From Marinobacter maritimus (GTDB lineage: Bacteria > Pseudomonadota > Gammaproteobacteria > Pseudomonadales > Oleiphilaceae), in the NCBI RefSeq assembly GCF_007671675.1, contig NZ_VCGW01000001.1, positions 62,001 to 126,000 of the forward strand: a DNA stretch of 64,000 nt, given 5' to 3'. The notes beneath the pieces are model-generated. The model was not told the origin of the DNA. It made no database searches and saw nothing but the letters and a program-made list of their open reading frames with translations. The position numbers were made by a program, and so were the translations under genes. How positions within the stretch are numbered: position 1 is the first letter of the stretch; every line of letters starts with the position of its first letter. Shown here one piece after another: positions 24,632-33,940 of the stretch.

Positions 24632-27600
24632 ATGTCATCGCAGCATTCAGTGACTCCCGAACTTGCCAAAAGCCGGCAGGCAATCCGCGATTATTATCTC
24701 CAGGATGAGTACAAAGTGATTCACGAGATGATTGCTGAGGCTCAGTTGTCCCGGGAAGAGCGCGAAGCGATCTCTGCCCGTGCGGCCGGTCTGGTGCGCA
24801 GCGTTCGTGAAAGCGCAAAGTCCACGATCATGGAGAAATTTCTAGCGGAATACGGTCTCACTACGAAAGAGGGCGTAGCGCTTATGTGCCTGGCGGAAGC
24901 GCTTTTGCGCGTGCCCGACAACACAACGATTAATGCGCTGATTGAAGACAAGATTACCTCTGGCAACTGGGGTGCGCACGTCGGCAAAGCCACGTCGTCA
25001 TTTATCAACTCCACCACTGTCGCGCTGTTGATGACCAGTAACCTGTTGAAGGATTCCGAGCGTCACACAGTCGGTGAGACTTTGCGTAAGCTGGTCAAAC
25101 GTTTGGGTGAGCCGGTGGTTCGCACAGTTGCAGGCCAGGCCATGAAGGAAATGGGCCGTCAGTTTGTTCTGGGTCGTGACATTGAAGAGGCGCAGAGTGA
25201 AGCCAAGTCTTACATGGCGAAGGGGTACACCTATTCCTATGACATGCTTGGCGAAGCTGCGCGTACTGATGCAGACGCCCGACGCTATTTCGAGTCCTAT
25301 TCCAACGCTATCGATAGCATCGCCAAAAACTGCAAAGGTGATGTGCGTAAGAACCCCGGCATTTCCGTCAAACTATCTGCTCTGCTGGCCCGTTATGAGT
25401 ATGGTCATAAAGACCGGGTGATGGCTGAGTTACTGCCCAGAGCCTTGATGCTTGCCAAGAAAGCGGCAGCTGCCAATATGGGGTTTAATATTGATGCCGA
25501 GGAACAGGATCGCCTTGACCTTTCCCTGGATGTTATCGAAGGCATTCTATCCGACCCGGAACTGGCTGGCTGGGACGGCTTTGGCGTGGTGGTTCAGGCG
25601 TTTGCCAAGCGTGCTTCATACACGCTTGACTGGCTATACGCTCTCTCTGAAAAACTCGACCGTCGCATAATGGTTCGCTTGGTAAAGGGCGCCTATTGGG
25701 ATGCCGAGATCAAGCGCGCCCAGGTGATGGGTCTGAGTGATTTCCCTGTATTCACGCGCAAGGCGTGCAGTGACGTTGCCTATCTCTCATGTGCCAAAAA
25801 GCTGGTGGGCATGAGTGATCGTATTTATTCGCAGTTCGCCACCCATAATGCGCACTCGGTTTCGGCCATTCTGGAACTGGCTAAAACCGCAGGTCTTAAG
25901 AGCTACGAGTTCCAGCGCTTACACGGTATGGGAGAATCCTTGCACAACCAGGTTCTCAAAGAGAGTGGAGTGCCGTGCAGGATCTACGCCCCCGTAGGCA
26001 AACACAGCGACCTGCTGGCTTACCTCGTGCGTCGTTTGCTCGAAAACGGAGCCAACAGCTCTTTCGTTAACCAGATTGTAGACACCAGTATCACCCCTGA
26101 GGAGATTGCCAAGGATCCGATTGATGCTGTACAGGAGCTGGGTGAAAATCTATCCAGCAAGGTGATTACGCGGCCTGCGGATTTGTTCGGTGCTAATCGC
26201 CGCAACTCCAAAGGTTGGGATATTACCGACCCGGTCACCGTTGCCCGTATTAATGAAGGTCGAGATGCATTCCGCAGCCATCTCTGGTCGGGTGGCCCGC
26301 TTATCGCCGCTGACATCACCGGCACCGAAGTGATCGATGTTAAAAACCCGGCCAATCCGGATGATCTGGTTGGGCACATGACCCAGGCCAATGAAGCCGA
26401 TGTCGATGCTGCCATTACTGCTGCCCAGCAAGGTTTCACGGCCTGGTCTGCCATGCCTGCGGAAGAACGTGCCGCCTGCGTTCGCAGAGTCGGTGATCTT
26501 CTGGAAGAGAACGCCCACGAACTGTTTGCACTGACAACCCGGGAAGCCGGTAAATCACTGCTGGACGCCATTGCAGAAATTCGCGAGGCGGTGGATTTCT
26601 CCCAGTTTTACGCCAACGAAGGTGCGCGCAACAGCGACAGCGGTGATGCAATTGGCGTTGTTTGTTGTATCTCGCCGTGGAACTTCCCATTGGCGATCTT
26701 TGCGGGTCAGGTTCTGGCGAATCTGGCAGCTGGCAACGTAGTCGTTGCCAAGCCAGCGGAGCAAACGTCACTGCTTGCCGCTCGAGCAGTTGAATTGATG
26801 CACGAAGCTGGCATTCCAAAAGATGCCATTCAGCTTCTGCCGGGTTCGGGCGCTACGGTGGGTACCGCACTGACCTCTGACCCCCGGATAGCCGGTGTGT
26901 GCTTTACCGGCTCCACAGCGACCGCTCAGCGCATCAACAAGGTGATGGCAGAAAACGTGGCCCCGGATGCGCCGTTGGTGGCGGAAACCGGCGGCCTCAA
27001 CGCCATGATTGTTGATTCGACGGCTCTGCCTGAGCAGGTGGTTCGGGACGTGCTGGCATCGTCGTTTCAGAGCGCCGGCCAGCGTTGCTCTGCGCTACGC
27101 ATGCTGTATGTGCAAAAAGACATCGCGGATAACCTCCTGGAAATGCTGTACGGCGCCATGGAAGAGCTGGGAATTGGTGATCCCTGGGCGCTTTCCACAG
27201 ACGTGGGTCCGGTCATTGATGAGGCCGCCCGAAAGAAGATCGTAGATCACTGCGATAAGTTCGAGCGCGAAGGTCGCCTGCTTAAAAAACTCCCCGTGCC
27301 GGAAAAGGGCCTGTTTGTTTCACCTGCTGTACTGCAGGTCAGCGGCATTCAGGATATGGAAGAGGAAATCTTCGGACCAATACTGCATGTGGCTACCTTT
27401 GAGGCCAAGGACATTGACAAGGTTGTTGATGCCATAAACGCCAAGGGTTACGGGCTGACGTTCGGTATCCACAGCCGGGTTGATAACCGGGTTGACCGGA
27501 TTTCCAGCCGGATCAAGGTTGGCAACACCTACGTTAACCGGAACCAGATCGGCGCGATTGTCGGGTCCCAGCCATTTGGTGGCGAAGGGCTTTCAGGGAC

Positions 27601-28261
27601 AGGGCCGAAGGCGGGCGGACCGCAATACGTTCGTCGCTTTCTGAGAGGGCCCACCGCAGAGCGCCCAGCGGAGTCCGGTGGGAAAGCGGTTGATGGCAAG
27701 AAGCTGGAGGGGCTGATTGGCAATTTGGGCAAGCTCAAAGCGCCTGCTCCAAAAGCCAGAATTGAAGCTTTGGAGCCGGTTTTCGGGAAGGTGCCCGAGC
27801 CGTTGGATGCCCATGCTGAAGAGTTGCCTGGGCCAACGGGTGAGCTTAATCGCCTTACCAACCATGCTCGTGGGGTTGTGTTATGCCTTGGTCCCGACAA
27901 GGAAACAGCGCTGGCGCAGGCCGCTATGGCGCTGTCGCAGGGCAACAAGGTGGTGGTGGTCGCACCGGGTATTGGTGACGCTGTGAGTCGCGCTGCGCAA
28001 GCCGGGCTGCCGATTGCAGGCGTTGAAGGCAATCTTGAGCCGGAAGCACTGGCTACTGCCAGTGGATTCGAAGCGGTCGTGAGTTGTGCTGAGCAGCCGC
28101 TTCTGCGGAAGTATCGCTTGGCGTTGGCTAAACGCGACGGCGCATTGGTGCCCCTCATTACGGAGCACACGCTTGATCAGCGATTTGTGATCGAGCGGCA
28201 CCTTTGTGTGGATACAACCGCGGCCGGCGGTAACGCCAGCCTGATTGCAGCATCTGAATAA
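24632..28261 (+). CDS. putA: Bifunctional proline dehydrogenase / L-glutamate gamma-semialdehyde dehydrogenase PutA
   Basis: 1209 residues. The N-terminus (SRQAIRDYYLQDEY, EREAISARAAGLV) lacks the ribbon-helix-helix of enterobacterial PutA. A FAD-dependent proline dehydrogenase barrel spans about 130-480 (NIDAEEQDRLDLSLDVIEG, YSQFATHNAHSV, QRLHGMGESL). The aldehyde dehydrogenase domain spans about 540-1000, with Glu in VAETGGLNAM near 784 and the catalytic Cys in SAGQRCSALRM near 818. About 110-200 further residues form the C-terminal cap domain found in longer PutAs. The two active sites pass pyrroline-5-carboxylate internally, converting proline to glutamate at the membrane. Regulation is probably by the divergent Lrp-type protein. 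Confidence 0.97.
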   Translation: MSSQHSVTPELAKSRQAIRDYYLQDEYKVIHEMIAEAQLSREEREAISARAAGLVRSVRESAKSTIMEKFLAEYGLTTKEGVALMCLAEALLRVPDNTTINALIEDKITSGNWGAHVGKATSSFINSTTVALLMTSNLLKDSERHTVGETLRKLVKRLGEPVVRTVAGQAMKEMGRQFVLGRDIEEAQSEAKSYMAKGYTYSYDMLGEAARTDADARRYFESYSNAIDSIAKNCKGDVRKNPGISVKLSALLARYEYGHKDRVMAELLPRALMLAKKAAAANMGFNIDAEEQDRLDLSLDVIEGILSDPELAGWDGFGVVVQAFAKRASYTLDWLYALSEKLDRRIMVRLVKGAYWDAEIKRAQVMGLSDFPVFTRKACSDVAYLSCAKKLVGMSDRIYSQFATHNAHSVSAILELAKTAGLKSYEFQRLHGMGESLHNQVLKESGVPCRIYAPVGKHSDLLAYLVRRLLENGANSSFVNQIVDTSITPEEIAKDPIDAVQELGENLSSKVITRPADLFGANRRNSKGWDITDPVTVARINEGRDAFRSHLWSGGPLIAADITGTEVIDVKNPANPDDLVGHMTQANEADVDAAITAAQQGFTAWSAMPAEERAACVRRVGDLLEENAHELFALTTREAGKSLLDAIAEIREAVDFSQFYANEGARNSDSGDAIGVVCCISPWNFPLAIFAGQVLANLAAGNVVVAKPAEQTSLLAARAVELMHEAGIPKDAIQLLPGSGATVGTALTSDPRIAGVCFTGSTATAQRINKVMAENVAPDAPLVAETGGLNAMIVDSTALPEQVVRDVLASSFQSAGQRCSALRMLYVQKDIADNLLEMLYGAMEELGIGDPWALSTDVGPVIDEAARKKIVDHCDKFEREGRLLKKLPVPEKGLFVSPAVLQVSGIQDMEEEIFGPILHVATFEAKDIDKVVDAINAKGYGLTFGIHSRVDNRVDRISSRIKVGNTYVNRNQIGAIVGSQPFGGEGLSGTGPKAGGPQYVRRFLRGPTAERPAESGGKAVDGKKLEGLIGNLGKLKAPAPKARIEALEPVFGKVPEPLDAHAEELPGPTGELNRLTNHARGVVLCLGPDKETALAQAAMALSQGNKVVVVAPGIGDAVSRAAQAGLPIAGVEGNLEPEALATASGFEAVVSCAEQPLLRKYRLALAKRDGALVPLITEHTLDQRFVIERHLCVDTTAAGGNASLIAASE

Positions 28262-28274
28262 AGCGACCGCAGTA

Positions 28275-28312
28275 ACCGGCAGGCGCTCCCAGGGAAGGGA
28301 GTTATCGCCGGT
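28275..28312. terminator. Stem-loop between convergent putA and lytic transglycosylase genes
   Basis: ACCGGC (28275-28280) pairs with GCCGGT (28307-28312), and inside it CTCCC (28286-28290) pairs with GGGAG (28297-28301). There is no T-run on either side, so it may stabilise both 3' ends rather than terminate alone. Confidence 0.5.
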
Positions 28313-28331
28313 ATCTCTCGCATGTCAGCAA

Positions 28332-29030
28332 TCAGTTGCTAGCATAGCGCTCGCGCAATATGCCAACGCGTTCCACGTAAGCTTTGGTCTCAGCATAAGG
28401 CGGGATCCCACCATAACGGCTTACGGCACCCGGGCCAGCGTTGTAGGCAGCGGTTGCCAGTCTGATATCGCCTTTGAAGCGCTCCAGCATTTTGGCAAGG
28501 TAAGTGACCCCGCCACGAATGTTTTCCGCCGCCACCATGGCATTCTGCACACCCACTTCCAGAGCGGTTCCCGGCATCAGTTGCATTAGCCCCTGAGCCC
28601 CTACCGGTGACAGCGCCTTTTCGTTGAATGCAGATTCTGCATGAATAACCGCACGTACCAGAGCCGGATCTACACCGTACTTGTCAGCCGTTGTTTTGAT
28701 TTCCGTTTGATAGCGGCTCAGGAATAGCGGTGTGGTGCGCCAGTTAACACGAGAGTTCGGGTTGCAGGCGTAACAATGGAAGCTGATGACATCAAAATCT
28801 TCAACCGAAGGTCGGGTTCCGCTGTAAGCAACAATGCCATTATCGTCTTTATAACGGAACACGGTCTCGTTTTTGCTGGAGGCACGTCCCGAGTTGTTAC
28901 TTTTTACATTGGTAAATTCAACGCGGCCATCAGGGTGAACAATACGTTTGATGCTGTCTGCCGTAGCCGGAGCAGAAAGCCAGATCAGCGCGATAAGGAC
29001 AGGCAGGGCGATATGTTTGGGACGTATCAT
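28332..29030 (-). CDS. Lytic transglycosylase (SLT) with N-terminal DUF4124 region
   Basis: 232 residues. Signal peptide at 1-24 (LPVLIALIWLSAPATA). Residues about 26-60 (IKRIVHPDGRVEFTNVKS) resemble the DUF4124 wall-associated module. The SLT domain at about 105-225 has catalytic Glu in HAESAFNEKALSPVGAQGLMQLMP, and AYNAGPGAV. It cleaves peptidoglycan glycan strands in the periplasm to anhydromuramyl products. It is a common stand-alone gene in Marinobacter-type genomes and is convergent with putA. Confidence 0.9.
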   Translation of the reverse strand: MIRPKHIALPVLIALIWLSAPATADSIKRIVHPDGRVEFTNVKSNNSGRASSKNETVFRYKDDNGIVAYSGTRPSVEDFDVISFHCYACNPNSRVNWRTTPLFLSRYQTEIKTTADKYGVDPALVRAVIHAESAFNEKALSPVGAQGLMQLMPGTALEVGVQNAMVAAENIRGGVTYLAKMLERFKGDIRLATAAYNAGPGAVSRYGGIPPYAETKAYVERVGILRERYASN

Positions 29031-29170
29031 TGGCTACTCACGGAAAGCGCTATCAATAGTCATACTGCAAGCTATTTTAAAACAGGCGTGACAAAGATTA
29101 TACGGCGTTACCGGAGAGAAATGACATTACGTCTTGTCGGTGAAATGTTACCGGGAGAAAGAAGGGAAGA

Positions 29171-29197
29171 GCCCGGGCGTGCTGCAAATGCCCGGGC
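29171..29197 (-). terminator. Hairpin after the DUF1328 gene
   Basis: Two copies of the self-complementary octamer GCCCGGGC (29171-29178 and 29190-29197) form an 8-bp stem around an 11-base loop. On the minus strand it follows the DUF1328 stop by about 30 bases and is followed by a pyrimidine-rich TCTTCCCTTCTTTCTCCC, consistent with an intrinsic terminator. Confidence 0.6.
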
Positions 29198-29226
29198 CGA
29201 AAGGCTGATCAGATTCATTCAGAACG

Positions 29227-29403
29227 CTAGATCTTCGGTCCCCGCCCACGAACAGCATTGGCGACGAGAGTAATCACCAGCAGAATGAGAAAGATAAAGA
29301 ACAGTATTTTGGCGATGCCTGCCGCTGTACCTGCAATGCCCCCGAAACCCAGGACACCCGCAATAATTGCGATGATAAGACAAACTACAGCCCAATAAAG
29401 CAT
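29227..29403 (-). CDS. DUF1328 small membrane protein (YtjA family)
   Basis: 58 residues from the ATG at 29403, fixed by GGAGGAAAGG just upstream. Start [16 protein letters not shown] followed by [25 protein letters not shown] gives two membrane helices, the whole of the family. Such proteins are often stress or envelope induced; mechanism unknown. The stretch 29404-29641 is AT-rich and gene-free and must carry promoters for this and the rightward gene. Confidence 0.88.
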   Translation of the reverse strand: MLYWAVVCLIIAIIAGVLGFGGIAGTAAGIAKILFFIFLILLVITLVANAVRGRGPKI

Positions 29404-29641
29404 GGCCTTTCCTCCTTGTTTGGATTCCATTTAAAAGTGGCACAGGCTACGAGGAAGCACAAATCGCGAGTTGTCCAAGGCCGGGATTCACATAATTTTT
29501 ATTCCCTCAACATTATGTTTTTATTGATGTAGTCAGGCTTTATTAGCAGTTAATTAAGGTTTTATAAGATAAGCCGATGGTCGGGATATTGTTATTGTTG
29601 TGCTACTGCTATTCTTAAACAACGTAGTTCGGGAGTAATTT

Positions 29642-30118
29642 ATGATCTTGAAACGCATTACCTTCGCTCTGCTTGTCGCAGCCTCATGTACATTTGCGGC
29701 GTCTCTGCAGGCGGAATCAACCGATTCATCGGTGGACGAACTCAAGCAGAAAAGCCAGGAGTTGGGCGAGAAATTGCAGGACTACGGTGCCGACCAGAAG
29801 GATCAGGCGGAAGATGCCATTAATCGAACGCTGACAGCACTGGATAAGCGTATTGCTGAGTTGGAAGACGAGCTTTCCGAAAATTGGGATGACATGAGCA
29901 ATGCAGCGCGGGAGCGTTCGCAGGAAAGCTTGGCATCTTTGCGGGAGCAGCGTGAACGAGTACAAACCTGGTATAACGAACTCAAAGCCAGTTCAGCTTC
30001 GGCGTGGGAGCGAGCCAAAAAAGGGTTCTCGGATGCCTACGACGCGCTTTCCGATCAATGGAATAAGACTGAGCGGGATTTGACCCTTGATCAGGACAAG
30101 AAAGCCAAAAGTATTTGA
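29642..30118 (+). CDS. Secreted coiled-coil protein, unknown
   Basis: 158 residues with GGGAG before the ATG. Signal peptide at 1-24 (ITFALLVAASCTFAASLQA). The mature part is strongly charged and helical with heptad-like spacing (VDELKQKSQELGEKLQDY, LTALDKRIAELEDELSENWDD), resembling apolipoprotein- or Sll1863-like stress proteins. Probably periplasmic. It precedes the TIGR02647 gene by 26 bp and may share its transcript. No precise function can be assigned. Confidence 0.7.
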   Translation: MILKRITFALLVAASCTFAASLQAESTDSSVDELKQKSQELGEKLQDYGADQKDQAEDAINRTLTALDKRIAELEDELSENWDDMSNAARERSQESLASLREQRERVQTWYNELKASSASAWERAKKGFSDAYDALSDQWNKTERDLTLDQDKKAKSI

Positions 30119-30144
30119 CCACCAAAACCAGACAAGGAAACACA

Positions 30145-30381
30145 ATGCCATTTTCTCCAGACCATATTGCCGAGCTTAACCTGTTGTCCCAGTTTGAGTC
30201 TTCCTCAGGTCAGGCTGGTATCAAAGTACACCGGCAGGATGCCGCACCTGAGACTGTTCAGGCCGCAGAGCGGCTTTTCTCCAAGGGTTTGATTACCCGG
30301 GATGATGGAGGCTATCTGACGCCCATGGGCAGTGAAGCTGTAGAGCTGGCGCAGAAGCTTCAATCCATTCTGACAACCTGA
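30145..30381 (+). CDS. TIGR02647 family small protein
   Basis: 78 residues from ATG 30145, supported by AAGGAAACAC upstream; the longer frame from 30115 overlaps the previous stop and lacks a site. The pattern FSPDHIAELNLLSQFESSSGQAGIKVH ... AAERLFSKGLITRDDGGYLTPMGSEA is that of the conserved gammaproteobacterial family TIGR02647, a winged-helix-like protein of unknown role. Confidence 0.88.
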   Translation: MPFSPDHIAELNLLSQFESSSGQAGIKVHRQDAAPETVQAAERLFSKGLITRDDGGYLTPMGSEAVELAQKLQSILTT

Positions 30382-30507
30382 TAGGCAGTGTCCCGGCCAG
30401 GCGGGCATCTGTAATGGTTGCCTGGCAGGGCGTCTGTATCTGTTCTGCATGCGCATGAGCTTCTACACTGGCTGAACGCCCAAATACCTCATTCCGGCTA
30501 TCCGTTT

Positions 30508-31398
30508 ATGCGCACGATGTTCTATTCCTTTTTTGTCCCCGCACTTTTTGTATGGTTGTGGAGCACTGGTTTTATCGGTGCCAAGTACGGCTTGCCCTAT
30601 GCGGAGCCCTTTACCCTCCTGCTGATCCGCATGCTACTGACATTGGCACTGCTTTTTGTGCTGGCGTTCTTGCTCAAAGCCCGCTGGCCCGGCTGGCATG
30701 CCGCTGGACACCTGGCCGTAACCGGCCTACTGGTTCACGGCTGCTATCTTGGCGGCGTCTACTACGCGATTCAGGGTGGGATGCCTTCGGGCATCGTGTC
30801 GCTGGTGGTGGGTTTGCAGCCGCTTGTGACTGCGGGTGTAGCTGTTCTTGTTTTGAAAGAGGCTGTTTCATGGCGACAATGGTCGGGGCTGGGGCTCGGT
30901 CTGTTGGGTGTAACGCTGGTTCTCCTGGAGAAGTTTGGCGGGGCCGGTAACCCCGGTTCGGGTTTCCCGTTGTGGACATTAATCTGGGCGGCGCTTGCCT
31001 TGGCTGGTATTTCTTTGGGCACGGTGTACCAGAAGCGCCACGGCACCACTGCAGATCTTGTATCAGGCACCATCATTCAGTACGGCGCTGCAGCCACGTT
31101 CTTCGCGGTGGGCTCGTTGATGCTGGAAACCCGCGAGGTGGAATGGTCTGTGCAGCTGCAGCTTTCCATGGCCTGGCTGGTTCTGGGCGTATCCATTGGT
31201 GCGATACTGCTTCTGATGTGGCTGATTCGCCGCGGAGCCGCATCCCAGGTGGCGAGCCTGTTCTATCTTGTGCCTCCGGTAACCGCTCTTGAGGCCTTTT
31301 GGCTTTTTGATGAGCGCTTGGGGCCACTGGCAATTATCGGTGGAATAATCTCTATTACCGGCGTTGCATTGGTGGTATCGCAAAAGCGCCGGAGTTAA
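30508..31398 (+). CDS. EamA/DMT-family transporter
   Basis: 296 residues from ATG 30508 (MRTMFYSFFVPALFVWLWSTG); the frame extends upstream to 30418 from a TTG, but those residues do not fit the family. Ten hydrophobic helices in two EamA repeats, with the first-helix motif WSTGFIGAKYGLPYAEPFTLLLIRM. Members export amino acids or other metabolites. Substrate not known. The AG-poor leader leaves the start moderately certain. Confidence 0.82.
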   Translation: MRTMFYSFFVPALFVWLWSTGFIGAKYGLPYAEPFTLLLIRMLLTLALLFVLAFLLKARWPGWHAAGHLAVTGLLVHGCYLGGVYYAIQGGMPSGIVSLVVGLQPLVTAGVAVLVLKEAVSWRQWSGLGLGLLGVTLVLLEKFGGAGNPGSGFPLWTLIWAALALAGISLGTVYQKRHGTTADLVSGTIIQYGAAATFFAVGSLMLETREVEWSVQLQLSMAWLVLGVSIGAILLLMWLIRRGAASQVASLFYLVPPVTALEAFWLFDERLGPLAIIGGIISITGVALVVSQKRRS

Positions 31399-31542
31399 TG
31401 AACGCTATCTGAAGTCCCGAAGCTGCAGGTTTTGGGACTGGCCGTGTGTCCTGATCGTAACGTCAGAAGATACGTGTTTGAGGTATCTTTGAAACAGTGA
31501 CGTCGCCGAAATATCGGACCCAGATACAGAGATATAAATGAT

Positions 31543-32445
31543 ATGACCTATTGGCTGGTAGCGAATCCCAAGGCGGGCGATGGCCAGAGAGGCCGTGAGT
31601 TCTGGCTTGAAAAACTGGCAGATGCAGGTGTTACCAATCCGGAATGTTGTGATTTCCTGGAACAGAGCTGGAAGGAGCAAGTACAGCCAAACGATGTCGT
31701 GATGGTTGCAGGCGGTGATGGGTCTGTTAACACCGGTGCAGGCTTGTGCCTCGAACGCAATGCGATATTGGCCGTTCTGCCATCTGGCACTGCCAACGAT
31801 TTTGCGCGCAACCTCGCTTTGCCGGAGGCGCCGGAAGCTATTTGCGAATTGGTGAAAAGCGGTGTTACGCAGTTGGTTGATGTGGCTGAATTTGGCGACG
31901 GCCTGTTTTTGAATGTTGCCCATGTTGGCTTGGGCACGCTCCCTGCCAGAGAGTCCCAGGGTTCAGCCAAAAAGCTGTTTGGCCGTTTCAGTTACGGCCT
32001 CGAATTATTGCGCCGGGTAAGCGCCAAACGGGGATTCCACGCAGAAATACAATGTGACCAGGCGTTCGTGAGCGGGCGTTGGTTATCTATCGCGGTTTCC
32101 AGTGGCGCGTTTTTCGGAGGCGGTAACGAAATTCCGCAAGCGACGGCAGATGATGGGTTCCTGGACGTTATTGCCGTTAAACCACGCCCACTGATACAAC
32201 TGCTACTGACGTTCGTGATGGTTCAGCTTGCCGGCAAATCCCCAAAACGCACCAGCACCCTGGTGCATCTGAAAGGTAAGCGCTGCGATGTTCTGACCTC
32301 CCGGCCCAAGACCGTTACGGTGGATGGCGACGAAGCGGGAAAGACGCCGCTACACGCGATCTGTCGCAAGCATTGTCTGAGGGTCATCGGTTCATCGGTT
32401 GTGAGCACGGGCAAGGCTGACAACGAACAGATTGAGTTCGGTTGA
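31543..32445 (+). CDS. Diacylglycerol-kinase-family lipid kinase (YegS/BmrU-like)
   Basis: 300 residues. Catalytic-domain motifs are clear: NPKAGDGQRG near the start, VVMVAGGDGSVNTGAG (nucleotide loop GGDGSVN), and VLPSGTANDFARNL. The C-terminal beta-rich half ends with VTVDGDEAGKTPLHA, as in YegS. These enzymes phosphorylate diacylglycerol or other lipids using ATP. The true lipid is unknown. It is 24 bp upstream of mtgA, suggesting co-transcription with an envelope gene. Confidence 0.88.
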   Translation: MTYWLVANPKAGDGQRGREFWLEKLADAGVTNPECCDFLEQSWKEQVQPNDVVMVAGGDGSVNTGAGLCLERNAILAVLPSGTANDFARNLALPEAPEAICELVKSGVTQLVDVAEFGDGLFLNVAHVGLGTLPARESQGSAKKLFGRFSYGLELLRRVSAKRGFHAEIQCDQAFVSGRWLSIAVSSGAFFGGGNEIPQATADDGFLDVIAVKPRPLIQLLLTFVMVQLAGKSPKRTSTLVHLKGKRCDVLTSRPKTVTVDGDEAGKTPLHAICRKHCLRVIGSSVVSTGKADNEQIEFG

Positions 32446-32469
32446 GGGCAGGGTAAGGGTAAAGCGCTT

Positions 32470-33165
32470 ATGGCTCGTATATCGATCGTAAAAAGATTAT
32501 CCCGCACGGTTGTTTGGGCGTTCCTTGCTCTCGTTCTGTTGTTTGTCTCTTTACTGCTGCTGTTTCGCTATGTGAATCCTCCGACCTCTGCCTTTATGCT
32601 CAGTTATAGCTTTGCGAACCCGGATGAGGACGTGCAGCAACGATGGGTGGGCTTTTCGGATATGTCCCCGTGGATGCCGCTTGCAGTGGTTGCCAGCGAA
32701 GATCAGCGGTTTCCGGATCACTGGGGAGTGGATTTTGCGGCGATTCGCAAGGCGTTGGCGGAATATCGTGCCGGTGAAGGGCTCAGAGGTGCCAGTACGA
32801 TTACTCAGCAAACAGCGAAAAACCTGTTTCTCTGGAATGGCCGCAGTTTTGTTCGAAAAACACTGGAAGCAGGGCTGGCGCTGGCCGTGGACGGGCTTTG
32901 GCCGAAACGGAGGATTCTGGAGGTGTACCTCAATATCGCCGAGTTTGGCCCGGGGATATACGGTGTGGAGGCAGCGAGCCAGCTCTACTTTGGTATTCCT
33001 GCCCGCCAGTTGTCCGCCGCGCAGGCTGCGAGACTTGCAGCGGTTTTACCTAACCCCAAAGTTCTGAGCGTTGCCTCTCCATCGCCCTATGTTCGGGACC
33101 GGATATTCTGGATTCGTGGTCAGATGGACCAACTCTCCGGGTTGCAGTACCTGAAGCGGTTATGA
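32470..33165 (+). CDS. mtgA: Monofunctional biosynthetic peptidoglycan transglycosylase
   Basis: 231 residues. One N-terminal helix (about 15-38) anchors it. The glycosyltransferase 51 motifs are present in order: [17 protein letters not shown] (catalytic Glu), [40 protein letters not shown], and [11 protein letters not shown]. It polymerises lipid II into glycan strands on the outer face of the inner membrane. Standard length for MtgA. Confidence 0.95.
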   Translation: MARISIVKRLSRTVVWAFLALVLLFVSLLLLFRYVNPPTSAFMLSYSFANPDEDVQQRWVGFSDMSPWMPLAVVASEDQRFPDHWGVDFAAIRKALAEYRAGEGLRGASTITQQTAKNLFLWNGRSFVRKTLEAGLALAVDGLWPKRRILEVYLNIAEFGPGIYGVEAASQLYFGIPARQLSAAQAARLAAVLPNPKVLSVASPSPYVRDRIFWIRGQMDQLSGLQYLKRL

Positions 33166-33259
33166 GCGCCTTACAGAGGCTCCCTGGATAGACAAGATGC
33201 TGCCCGGTCGCGTTGAGTCTTTGATAGGATGGTCGCATCTGCTGAAGAACGAGAACCTT

Positions 33260-33940
33260 ATGAAAGTGTTGTTATTGGGTGCAACCGGCTTGACCGGTGG
33301 ATATGTGCTGAACGGTCTGCTGGCCCGCGATGAAGTTGAGACGGTGGTCGTGCCCGTCAGGAAACCATTGAAGACGGTTCACGCCAAATTGCGCCAACAG
33401 GAAATTGATTTTGATTGTCTGGAGGAGCATGCCGAGCTTTTTCAGGTGGATGTGATCATCTGTTGCCTCGGTACGACGATTAAAAAAGCCGGCTCTCAGG
33501 AACAGTTCCGCAAAGTGGATTATGGCTACGGCCTGAAAGCCGCTGAGCTGGGCCGGGAGGCAGGTACCCGCGCGTTTATTTTGATGTCCGCCATAGGCTC
33601 ATCCTCTTCATCGACTATTTTTTACAATCGGGTTAAAGGCGAGCTTGAGAACGCTGTAAAAGGGCTTGGATTTCCTTACCTGTCGATTTATCACCCCAGC
33701 CTGTTGCTGGGCGACAGGCTCGAGCACCGCCTCGGAGAAGCGATGGGCGTCAAAGCCATGCCACTGATCAATAGGGCGCTTGTTGGCCCACTGGAAAAAT
33801 ACCGTGGCATCGAAGCGGCGACGGTTGCCAGTGCCATGGTAAATGAGGTTTGCACCCTGACATCCGAAGCTGCTGCCGAACAGGTGGTTCAGATCCGGGA
33901 ATACCGGGATATTGTTGAGTTGGCAGCCCAGCCAGCCTAA
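33260..33940 (+). CDS. NAD(P)-binding oxidoreductase, HTATIP2-like
   Basis: 226 residues from ATG 33260 (MKVLLLGATGLTGGYVL), the canonical Rossmann start; the frame opens earlier at 33197 but adds an unsupported leader. The loop GATGLTGG binds dinucleotide; CCLGTTIKKAGSQEQFRKVDYGY and SAIGSSSSSTIFYNRVKGELE match atypical short-chain reductases of the HTATIP2/YwnB type, with a Tyr-x-x-x-Lys (YNRVK). Substrate unknown. The last bases overlap the convergent GMC oxidoreductase gene by 4 bp. Confidence 0.82.
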   Translation: MKVLLLGATGLTGGYVLNGLLARDEVETVVVPVRKPLKTVHAKLRQQEIDFDCLEEHAELFQVDVIICCLGTTIKKAGSQEQFRKVDYGYGLKAAELGREAGTRAFILMSAIGSSSSSTIFYNRVKGELENAVKGLGFPYLSIYHPSLLLGDRLEHRLGEAMGVKAMPLINRALVGPLEKYRGIEAATVASAMVNEVCTLTSEAAAEQVVQIREYRDIVELAAQPA

